A DNA stretch of 64,000 nt from Odoribacter sp. AF15-53 (GTDB lineage Bacteria > Bacteroidota > Bacteroidia > Bacteroidales > Marinifilaceae): positions 310,001 through 374,000 of the forward strand of contig NZ_QUHC01000004.1 in assembly GCF_003479425.1 (NCBI RefSeq). The letters run 5' to 3'. Under the pieces are notes generated by a model. It did no database searches. It had not been told where the DNA came from and saw only the letters and a program-made list of their open reading frames with translations. The translations under genes were made by a program, and so were the position numbers. This document shows, piece after piece, positions 40,938-47,807 of this stretch; positions within the stretch are counted from its first letter, which is position 1, and every line of letters starts with the position of its first letter.

Positions 40938-42218
40938 ATGACAAGTTATCATTTAGAGTCAACATGTTGTGGGACAACTTTTGAAGATAAGGAGTGGGAG
41001 TTGGAGTGTCCCCACAAGGATGGTGCGGCTTTGATTTATGCAAGTTATGCAAAGCGTCAATTCGAAGTAAGAAATGATTTACCCGGTATTTATAAATACG
41101 CTAACTGGTTACCCATTTGCCGGACGCTGGACGGTTCCGGAGCTCCGGTGACTTACAAGAGCGAGGGATTGGCCGAATATCTGGGTTTATCAAACTTGTA
41201 TATCACGTTTAACGGTTACTGGCCGGAACGGGGAGCGATGATGAAGACCGGCTCGTTTAAGGAGTGCGAGGCGTACGCCGTGTGTGCCCGAACGAATGGT
41301 AACAGCGGTAAAATCATGGTGGTGGCTTCGGCCGGGAATACGGCTCGGGCATTCGGGCGCGTGTGTTCGGAGAATAATATACCTTTGTTATTGTGTGTAC
41401 CGGAAGATAATTTAAGCTCGATTTGGGCGGATCAACCGTGGAATGACTGCGTGAAGCTGGTTTGTTCGGCGTCCGGTTGTGATTATTTTGACGCGATACA
41501 TTTATCTAATATAATTTGCGAGCTGGAGTATTTTTATCCCGAGGGAGGGGCCAAGAACGTGGCTCGTCGCGACGGGATGGGAACGACGGTTTTGTCGGCC
41601 GTGCAGGAAATCGGCCGGATTCCGGATTATTATTTCCAGGCCGTGGGTAGCGGTACCGGGGCTATTGCCGCGTGGGAAGCTAACAGGCGGTTTATCAAGG
41701 ACGGGCGTTACGGTTCGAACTTGATGAAGTTGATCGTTTCGCAGAATGCTCCGTTCTCGTTGATGTATGACGCGTGGAAAGCCGGTTCGCGAGCTTTGTT
41801 ACCTCTGGATGAGAACGTGGCCCGGGAACAGGTGAAGGAGATGTGCGCTAAGGTGTTGTCTAACCGGAAGCCGCCTTATTCTTTGAAAGGCGGACTTTAC
41901 GATGCGCTGGTTGCCACGGGTGGCGATATGATGTTGGCCACGAATGACGAGGCTATGGTTGCCAAGGAGTTGTTCGAGAAGTTGGAGGGTATTGACATCG
42001 AGCCGGCTGCTGCTGTTGCTACTGCCACGTTGATGCAGGCGGTGAAAGAGCAACGGGTGGAAGAAGATGCGATTATCATGTTGAATATCACGGGTGGCGG
42101 CATCGCCCGCTACAAGAAGGAATTCAAGCCGGTTGAGCAGAAACCTGATCTGGTGTTTCCGGTGAATCCCGATCCCGAGTTGGTGAAGGCGAAAGTCCGG
42201 GAGTTGATAGGAAAATAA
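40938..42218 (+). CDS. Cysteate synthase-like PLP enzyme (threonine synthase fold)
   Basis: The 426-aa protein makes L-cysteate from phosphoserine and sulfite in characterised archaeal homologues. It has fold-type II features: PLP lysine K108 in MMKTGSFKE, VVASAGNTARAFG, and the phosphate cradle VGSGTGAIAAW. The N-terminus has CC..C cysteines. The long insertion IYKYANWLPICRTLDGSGAPVTYKSEG separates it from ordinary threonine synthase. In Bacteroidetes, cysteate feeds capnine/sulfonolipid synthesis. No cysteate acyltransferase gene is in the window. Threonine synthase is the main alternative. Confidence 0.8.
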   Translation: MTSYHLESTCCGTTFEDKEWELECPHKDGAALIYASYAKRQFEVRNDLPGIYKYANWLPICRTLDGSGAPVTYKSEGLAEYLGLSNLYITFNGYWPERGAMMKTGSFKECEAYAVCARTNGNSGKIMVVASAGNTARAFGRVCSENNIPLLLCVPEDNLSSIWADQPWNDCVKLVCSASGCDYFDAIHLSNIICELEYFYPEGGAKNVARRDGMGTTVLSAVQEIGRIPDYYFQAVGSGTGAIAAWEANRRFIKDGRYGSNLMKLIVSQNAPFSLMYDAWKAGSRALLPLDENVAREQVKEMCAKVLSNRKPPYSLKGGLYDALVATGGDMMLATNDEAMVAKELFEKLEGIDIEPAAAVATATLMQAVKEQRVEEDAIIMLNITGGGIARYKKEFKPVEQKPDLVFPVNPDPELVKAKVRELIGK

Positions 42219-42228
42219 AAGATATTAG

Positions 42229-42250
42229 AAAGAGGGTTTACGCCCTCTTT
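42229..42250 (+). terminator. Terminator after the cysteate synthase gene
   Basis: Arms aaagaggg and ccctcttt around tttacg, 10 nt after the stop, with a short T run. Confidence 0.7.
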
Positions 42251-42321
42251 TGGTATTAAAGTGAGGTGGAGGCGATTCCCGGTGGCAATGAAATGGAATG
42301 AATTTGAAAGAGGAGGTTTGA

Positions 42322-42837
42322 ATGTTTAGAGAAATGCGTCGTAAAAAACAACTTTTGTCTTTGGATGAGGTTATTGCGGTCTTGAATAACGGGACCTCCG
42401 GGGTTCTGGCCGTGGCAGGGGATGACGGGTTTCCATATGCTGTTCCGCTTAGCTACGTGTATCATGATTCTAAAATCTTTTTTCATAGTGCTTTGACGGG
42501 GCATAAATTAGATGCAATTGCAAAAAACGATAAAGTTTCTTTTTGTGTTATTGATCAGGATAACGTGAAACCGCAGGAATACACGACTTATTTTCGTAGT
42601 GTCATTGTTTTCGGGCGAGCTCGTGTTTTGAAAGAGGACGGGGAGAAGAGAAAAGCACTTGAGGTTTTAGCCGGGAAATATTCTCCTGACGATGAGCCGG
42701 GACGGTTACGGGAAATTGATAAGTTGTTTAAGCAGGTCTGTATCATTGAACTGACGATTGAACATATGACCGGAAAGGAGGCGATCGAGCTGGTTCGGGA
42801 ACAATATGTTTCCGATGGAAAAATAGGTGGCGAGTGA
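42322..42837 (+). CDS. Pyridoxamine 5'-phosphate oxidase-fold flavoprotein (Nim-like)
   Basis: The 171-aa protein has a split-barrel flavin-binding fold: GTSGVLAVAGDDGFPYAVPLSYVYHDSKIFFHSALTG region (FMN-binding), then VSFCVIDQDNV and YTTYFRSVIVFGRA. This matches the NimA/5-nitroimidazole-antibiotic-resistance-related group. Chromosomal members are widespread, and most are not shown to give resistance. Starts MFREMRRKKQ, as is typical. Probably expressed alone. Confidence 0.86.
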   Translation: MFREMRRKKQLLSLDEVIAVLNNGTSGVLAVAGDDGFPYAVPLSYVYHDSKIFFHSALTGHKLDAIAKNDKVSFCVIDQDNVKPQEYTTYFRSVIVFGRARVLKEDGEKRKALEVLAGKYSPDDEPGRLREIDKLFKQVCIIELTIEHMTGKEAIELVREQYVSDGKIGGE

Positions 42838-42861
42838 GGGTATTATGAAATATATTAAAAG

Positions 42862-42884
42862 CCCCGTAACGAAAGTTGCGGGGT
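42862..42884 (+). terminator. Terminator after the Nim-like gene
   Basis: Arms ccccgtaac and gttgcgggg with one mismatch, followed by a T run. Confidence 0.75.
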
Positions 42885-42890
42885 TTTTCG

Positions 42891-42898
42891 TACCTTTG
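42891..42898 (+). promoter_or_regulatory. -7 box TACCTTTG for the YihY-family gene
   Basis: Exact TAnnTTTG match 30 nt before the ATG at 42928, immediately after the preceding terminator. Confidence 0.6.
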
Positions 42899-42927
42899 GA
42901 ACTCGAATGTTTTGAAAGAAAAGTTTT

Positions 42928-44271
42928 ATGAATATACAGAAAGGTCACCAGGGAATGGAGCTGTTTCGTCGATATAAAAATGAGGTATTTCGTCGGATGG
43001 ATTGTATGTTGGATCTGGATTATCACTACATGGTTTTGCGCCGGGATTACGGGAGTCGTTTCCTGATCACGGAGTTCCTGCAAAAGTCCTTGTCGATTCT
43101 TGTGGTTTCTTTCAATCGTTTTATCAAAGACGCTTGTAGTATTTCGGCCTCGGCCCTCACGTTCTATTCTATTTTGTCGTTTATCCCGCTGATGGCTCTT
43201 GCTTTCGCTATCGCGGCCGGGTTTGGAGCCCGTGAAGCCCTGGAGAGAGAGTTTATGATGCAGTTGGGGGATAACCAGGAATTTGCGGGACAGATGCTGG
43301 GATATGTCACGAAAGCGATAGATCACGCGAAAGGGGGGATTATCACGGGAGTGGGTATCGTGATTTTGCTTTGGTCGGTGATCAAGGTGCTGAACAGTAC
43401 CGAGATGACGATGAATCGTATCTGGGGAGTGAGAAAGGGAAGAAGTTTGCGACGGATGTTCACGGATTACTTTTCGATTATTTTTATAGCCCCAATCCTG
43501 ATGATTCTCGTGAGCAGTCTGAACGTGTTCATGACAGCCTCCGGTTGGCAGGAGAATTTCCCGTTGATCAGTTCTTTCCTGACGGTGTTGATCAAGTTGT
43601 TGCCTTACCTGCTGGTGTGGATGTTGTTTATTTTCCTGTATATGTTCATGCCGGCCACCCCGGTGAAGTTCAAACACGCTTTCGTGGCGGCGATGATTGC
43701 CGGGACGGTTTACCAGATTATTCAATGGTTTTACTTGCGTTTCCAAATCGGGATGAGTTCTTACAGTGCCATATACGGTACGTTGGCAGCGTTGCCCTTG
43801 TTGCTGGTGTGGTTGCAGTTGAGCTGGAGCGTGGTGCTGTGGGGGACGGAGTTGTGCTATATTTTTCGGAACAGGCATTTTATGTATAAAAGCGAGTTGT
43901 TTGGGGATACGGCCTGGATGGAGACGTTGGAATGCGCGTTGAAGGTGATGAGGTTCACGGCTCGGGTGTACGTGAACGGGGGCGGGGGGCCTAGTTTGGG
44001 GATGATTAACAAAGAGTTGAAGATTAATACCGGGAAGTTACGTATCGTGTTGCAGGAATTGGTAGACTTACATCTGTTGGTGGAAGCGAAGGAAGAGGAA
44101 GATTATTTCTATTACCCGGCTTTTGATTTGCATTCGATGTCTGTTGCGGATATTATTATTCGTTTTTCCCGGGTGGATGAAAGTCGGGATGAAGCTTGGA
44201 AAAAGCAGTTCAAGGAGGCTGTCGTGGCCGGATTTTCCAGTGATCGGTTGATTGAAGAAGCAAATCATTAA
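42928..44271 (+). CDS. YihY/BrkB-family membrane protein
   Basis: The 447-aa protein has the YihY domain with about six membrane helices (about 55-320). Landmarks are SASALTFYSILSFIPLMAL, IITGVGIVILLWSVIKVLNSTEMTMNRIWGV, and FMPATPVKFKHAFVAAMIAGTVYQI with YSAIYGTLAALPLLLVWLQLSW. The last 130 residues are a soluble winged-helix-like tail (INKELKINTGKLRIVLQELVDLHLL). The family was once misnamed RNase BN; its function is unclear. The stop abuts a family 1 repeat (4 nt). Confidence 0.9.
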   Translation: MNIQKGHQGMELFRRYKNEVFRRMDCMLDLDYHYMVLRRDYGSRFLITEFLQKSLSILVVSFNRFIKDACSISASALTFYSILSFIPLMALAFAIAAGFGAREALEREFMMQLGDNQEFAGQMLGYVTKAIDHAKGGIITGVGIVILLWSVIKVLNSTEMTMNRIWGVRKGRSLRRMFTDYFSIIFIAPILMILVSSLNVFMTASGWQENFPLISSFLTVLIKLLPYLLVWMLFIFLYMFMPATPVKFKHAFVAAMIAGTVYQIIQWFYLRFQIGMSSYSAIYGTLAALPLLLVWLQLSWSVVLWGTELCYIFRNRHFMYKSELFGDTAWMETLECALKVMRFTARVYVNGGGGPSLGMINKELKINTGKLRIVLQELVDLHLLVEAKEEEDYFYYPAFDLHSMSVADIIIRFSRVDESRDEAWKKQFKEAVVAGFSSDRLIEEANH

Positions 44272-44274
44272 AAA

Positions 44275-44391
44275 AGTTCATAAGGTTTATAAGGTTCATA
44301 AAGTTTATAAGGTTCGTGGACCCCATGGGGGTACGGCAGCTTGGGCTGCCGGTAGATAACAGTCCGAAGGATACCTGCTATTTTATGACTC
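44275..44391 (+). repeat. Family 1 intergenic repeat, copy F
   Basis: Left arm of 9-bp units in a gttcataag/gtttataag variant, core CCCCatGGGG, GGCAGCttggGCTGCC and AGTCCGAAGGAT. The right arm is reduced to attttatgact. It starts 4 nt after the YihY stop and is followed by the long 11-bp array. Confidence 0.82.
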
Positions 44392-44421
44392 AATTAAAGG
44401 GAGAATATGGTTAGTTTTTTT

Positions 44422-44619
44422 CTAGTGTTTCGCTACACATTCTTTGGTGTCTCTCCGGTGTTTCTCCTGTAAGTTAATTATGCTTCGATTATGCATCAAT
44501 TAGGGATCGATTATCCGGACTGGGGATTTTCGGTTGATTTCTTGTTGAAGATGAGGTAATATATAAGTGAAGTACTAGTGCGATACTGGTGCGTGTACCT
44601 GTCGGTATACCGGGAGGTG
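44422..44619. repeat. Degenerate tandem array, 11-bp period, 18 units (longest)
   Basis: Consecutive 11-base cuts give CTAGTGTTTCG, CTACACATTCT, TTGGTGTCTCT, CCGGTGTTTCT, CCTGTAAGTTA, ATTATGCTTCG, ATTATGCATCA, ATTAGGGATCG, ATTATCCGGAC and so on to TAGTGCGATAC, TGGTGCGTGTA, ACCGGGAGGTG. Some stretches (TTCGATTATGC-like) closely resemble the array at 364-506. The last 130 bases before the next gene have no further period. Confidence 0.72.
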
Positions 44620-44750
44620 TGATAAATCAGGAGTGCGGTGCCGAACTTCTGTGTAAATAGGGAGTTGGGGTTGCGGAAAACTTAAAACTCTCGTTTTTCT
44701 TGTATATCCGGTAAATCTTTTATATATTGTCGAGCAAATTGAAATGAAGT

Positions 44751-45128
44751 ATGAGGAAAAGAATCGATTTAGAGTACATTTTCTCATCGTCGGTAACAAT
44801 ATTGTTCTCTCGTCTAAGTACTGCTCCCGGTTTGGCAGAGTGGTTTTCCGATGATGTGAAACATGCTGGAAATATCTTCACATTCGTGTGGGATGGTGTT
44901 GGTGAACAAGCGGAGTTGGTGGATATGAAGAAAAATTCGTACGTGCGCTTCAAGTGGTTGGACGCGGACGATGAAAACGAGTTTTTCGAATTCTCTCTTC
45001 ACGTGGAGCCTTTGACGGAAGAGGTCGCTTTAATCATCACGGATTTTGTGGATACTGATGAAGAGGGAGATGCTGTTGAATTGTGGAATAAACAGGTCGA
45101 AATGTTACATCGTACGGTTGGTGGATGA
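44751..45128 (+). CDS. START-like (SRPBCC/AHSA1-type) domain protein
   Basis: The 125-aa single-domain protein is typical of Bacteroidetes, with START-like features: LEYIFSSSVTILFSRLSTAPGLAEWFSDDV, then RFKWLDADDENEFFEFSL and ITDFVDTDEEGDAVELW. The helix-grip fold binds hydrophobic ligands or acts as a co-chaperone. Genes of this type often precede the lptF/lptG-like permease gene, as here. The ligand is unknown. Confidence 0.82.
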   Translation: MRKRIDLEYIFSSSVTILFSRLSTAPGLAEWFSDDVKHAGNIFTFVWDGVGEQAELVDMKKNSYVRFKWLDADDENEFFEFSLHVEPLTEEVALIITDFVDTDEEGDAVELWNKQVEMLHRTVGG

Positions 45129-45137
45129 TAAAGATGG

Positions 45138-45297
45138 CTTCACCATGTTACAGGTTGCAAGTTACAGGTTACAAGTTGTGGCGTGATTTAAACATCTTAC
45201 CGGCAGCTCAAGCTGTCGTGAATAAAAGTGCCCGCAGTGTTCATCGACCTTATAGCCCTTATGGACTTTATAGACTTTATAGACTTTATGGACTTTA
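45138..45297 (-). repeat. Hybrid element: family 2 arm joined to an inverted family 1 element
   Basis: From 45138 to about 45183 the sequence is a family 2 arm (ttacaggttgcaagtt units with a GGCTTCaCCAT end). From about 45186 to 45297 it is family 1 read in reverse: GGCAGCtcaAGCTGTC, then cgacctt and cttatggactttatagac 9-bp units. The GTCCGAAGGAC hairpin and second arm of family 1 are missing. It begins about 10 nt after a stop codon. Confidence 0.78.
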
Positions 45298-45323
45298 TTG
45301 GCTATTGGGCTGGAAAATTTTTT

Positions 45324-45331
45324 TATCTTTG
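45324..45331 (+). promoter_or_regulatory. -7 box TATCTTTG for the LptF/LptG-like gene cluster
   Basis: Exact TAnnTTTG match 60 nt before the ATG at 45391; supports trimming the longer frame. Confidence 0.55.
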
Positions 45332-45390
45332 TGAATTCGTTTATAGCGAATGGAATAGAAAAATATGAAAACCAATATAAGGTGCTAAAG

Positions 45391-46848
45391 ATGAAGAAGC
45401 TACACCTGTTTATGCTGAAAAGCTTTGTCGGTCCTTTCGTGGCCACCTTTTTTATCAGTATGTTCGTGTTGATCATGCAATTTTTGTGGCGATATATTGA
45501 TGATTTGGTGGGAAAAGGGCTGGAGGGACACGTTATCTCACATTTACTTTTTTACGTATCCATGACATTGGTGCCTATGGGGTTACCTTTGGCCGTGTTG
45601 TTGGCTTCTATCATGACGTTCGGTGCCATGGGGGAGAATTACGAGTTGACGGCCATGAAGGCCGCGGGTATTTCTTTATACCGGATCATGAAGCCGTTGA
45701 TCGTGCTGATTGTTATCTTAACGATCGGGGCGTTCTTTTTCTCCAATAACGTGCTTCCTTACGCGAACTTGAAGGCGAGTAGTCTGTTATATGATATCAA
45801 ACGGCAAAAGCCGGAATTGTCGCTGAAAGAGGGGGTGTTTATCAATGATATTGACGGGTATAGTATCAAGGTTGACAAGATCGACAAGAAGACGGGTATG
45901 ATGTATGGTATGTTGATATACAATCATACGGATAGAGCAGGGAATTATGAGGTCACGATAGCCGATTCCGGAATCATGGAAGCCGACCCGACGGGGCTTT
46001 TCATGGAGGTGGAGTTGTATCATGGTTATACTTACACGGATGAGGGCATGAAAACGAATAACAAGAAGACGTATCCTTTCCGCAGGGTGCGTTTTGACAA
46101 GCAGTTTTTCGTGATCCCGTTGTCCGGTAACGAGTTGAAACGTTCGGATGAGGATTTGTTTAAAAATAGCTATGGTATGTTGAATATCAGACAACTGGAT
46201 AGTATGGTAAATACTTTAAACCTGCGTTTGGGGAGTCGAAAACAGGGTGTTGCCGTGGGGTTAATTCGGGATAGCTACGTGAAAAGAGTGGATAGAAATC
46301 CGAAACGGGATAGTGTGATACAACAAGAGACACAAGGACAGGTGAAAGATTTGGATAGTTTGCGAATGTCTTTGGATTCGGAAGAGTGGAAAAATGCCAT
46401 GGAACAGGCCGTGCAATTTGCGCGGAATGCGCAGACTCATCACAGGAATGACCTGATGATAAATGATCGTGACGAGGAGGCTATCCGTAAGTATAATATC
46501 GAGTGGCACCGTAAGTTCACGTTGTCATTTGCTTGTTTTATATTTTTCTTTATCGGGGCCCCGTTGGGAGGAATTATTCGTAAAGGAGGTTTGGGCGCGC
46601 CGGTCGTGGTTTCGATTTTCTTGTTTATCGTGTATTATATTATTTGGATGATGGGAGAACGAGCGGCTCGCGAGGGTGTTTTGGAACCTTGGCAGGGGAT
46701 GTGGATTTCTTCTGTGATCCTGTTGCCTCTCGGTGCGATATTGACTTACACGGCGATGACGGATTCGGCCGTGATGAGTAGTGAATCGTATGCTAATTTT
46801 ATCAAGAAGATAGTCGGTTTCTTTAAAAAGAAAGAGAAGAATGCGTGA
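45391..46848 (+). CDS. LptF/LptG-family permease (LPS export)
   Basis: The 485-aa protein has three N-terminal helices (LHLFMLKSFVGPFVATFFISMFVLIMQFLW; MTLVPMGLPLAVLLASIMTFG; PLIVLIVILTIGAFFF). A large periplasmic jellyroll-like domain follows, then three C-terminal helices (FTLSFACFIFFFIGAPLGGIIRKGG). The coupling helix GAMGENYELTAMKAAGIS is typical. It moves lipopolysaccharide to the Lpt bridge with LptBC. The ATG at 45391 is chosen on the conserved MKKLHLFMLK start. The next gene, fmt, overlaps its end by 8 nt. Confidence 0.92.
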   Translation: MKKLHLFMLKSFVGPFVATFFISMFVLIMQFLWRYIDDLVGKGLEGHVISHLLFYVSMTLVPMGLPLAVLLASIMTFGAMGENYELTAMKAAGISLYRIMKPLIVLIVILTIGAFFFSNNVLPYANLKASSLLYDIKRQKPELSLKEGVFINDIDGYSIKVDKIDKKTGMMYGMLIYNHTDRAGNYEVTIADSGIMEADPTGLFMEVELYHGYTYTDEGMKTNNKKTYPFRRVRFDKQFFVIPLSGNELKRSDEDLFKNSYGMLNIRQLDSMVNTLNLRLGSRKQGVAVGLIRDSYVKRVDRNPKRDSVIQQETQGQVKDLDSLRMSLDSEEWKNAMEQAVQFARNAQTHHRNDLMINDRDEEAIRKYNIEWHRKFTLSFACFIFFFIGAPLGGIIRKGGLGAPVVVSIFLFIVYYIIWMMGERAAREGVLEPWQGMWISSVILLPLGAILTYTAMTDSAVMSSESYANFIKKIVGFFKKKEKNA

Positions 46849-47797
46849 ATTAAGAATCGTGTACATGGGGACGCCTGATTTCGCGGTGTACCCGTTACAA
46901 AAGTTGTTGGAGGCCGGGCATCATGTCGTGGCTGTCGTGACTAATCCGGATAAACCGGCCGGGAGAGGACAGAAGATTCAAGAGTCTCCCGTGAAGAAAT
47001 TTGCCGTGGAGAAGGGAATTCCCGTGTTACAACCGGAACGTTTTCGTGACGAGCGGTTTTTGGCTGATTTGAGAGCTTTCCGGGCTGATTTGCAATTGGT
47101 GGTGGCTTTCAAGATGTTGCCGGAGGTGGTTTGGAATATGCCCCCGCTGGGAACGGTGAACCTGCATGCTTCTTTGTTGCCGGATTACCGGGGTGCAGCC
47201 CCGATTAACTGGGCGGTGATAAACGGGGAGACTTGTAGCGGGGTGACGACTTTTCTTTTGAAACATGAGATCGACACCGGGAATTTGATTTTCCAGGAAC
47301 GGGTGGAGATCGGTGAAACGATGACCGCCGGGGAGTTGCATGATCAATTGATGTACACGGGGGCCGATTTGTTGGTGAAGACGGTGGAGGCGATGGCTTC
47401 CGGCGAGTATCCTTTGCAGGATCAGACGGGATTGCTGGCAGGACGTGAACCGAAGCATGCCCCCAAAATTTTCAAGGAGGATATGAAGGTGGATTGGACG
47501 CTGGGATTGGATATGATTTATAACCGTATCCGGGGACTTTCTCCTTTCCCGACGGCATGGACGGAGTTAAAGAACAAAAAGACCGGGGAAACGGTATCAC
47601 TAAAGATTTTCGTAACGGAGCGGATTCCCAAGGAATACACGGGTGACGTGACTTTGGCCACGGATAACAAGACGTTTTTGGATGTACTTGTGAAAGGCGG
47701 TGCGATTCGGATTAAAGAGTTGCAGTTGTCCGGAAAGAAGAGAATGAAAACGGACGAGTTTTTGCGGGGCTTTCACGTGGAGGATTACACGTTGTAA
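46841..47797 (+). CDS. fmt: Methionyl-tRNA formyltransferase
   Basis: The 318-aa enzyme formylates initiator Met-tRNA. It begins LRIVYMGTPDFAVYPL, carries the flexible loop PDKPAGRGQKIQ that recognises tRNA, and has catalytic NLHASLLPDYRGAAP (Asn, His) with the Asp in HEIDTGNLI. The C-terminal domain has GLSPFPTAWTEL. It overlaps the upstream permease gene by 8 nt and lies 10 nt before pbpC, so the three are one operon. Confidence 0.97.
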   Translation: MRELRIVYMGTPDFAVYPLQKLLEAGHHVVAVVTNPDKPAGRGQKIQESPVKKFAVEKGIPVLQPERFRDERFLADLRAFRADLQLVVAFKMLPEVVWNMPPLGTVNLHASLLPDYRGAAPINWAVINGETCSGVTTFLLKHEIDTGNLIFQERVEIGETMTAGELHDQLMYTGADLLVKTVEAMASGEYPLQDQTGLLAGREPKHAPKIFKEDMKVDWTLGLDMIYNRIRGLSPFPTAWTELKNKKTGETVSLKIFVTERIPKEYTGDVTLATDNKTFLDVLVKGGAIRIKELQLSGKKRMKTDEFLRGFHVEDYTL

Positions 47798-47807
47798 TCA
47801 TTGCAAT

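Noticed and set aside
42322..42837. Acquired nitroimidazole-resistance gene
   Set aside because: The fold is Nim-like, but there is no mobile element next to it and base composition matches the surroundings, so a native flavoprotein is more likely.
42706..43878. 390-codon minus-strand frame opposite the YihY gene
   Set aside because: Composition is rich in His, Gln, Arg and Pro, as expected for a reverse frame, and the plus-strand YihY protein is fully supported.
231..45297. Family 1 and 2 repeats as insertion sequences
   Set aside because: They are too short to encode a transposase, contain no transposase fragment, and clear target-site duplications were not seen; a MITE or REP-type origin remains possible.
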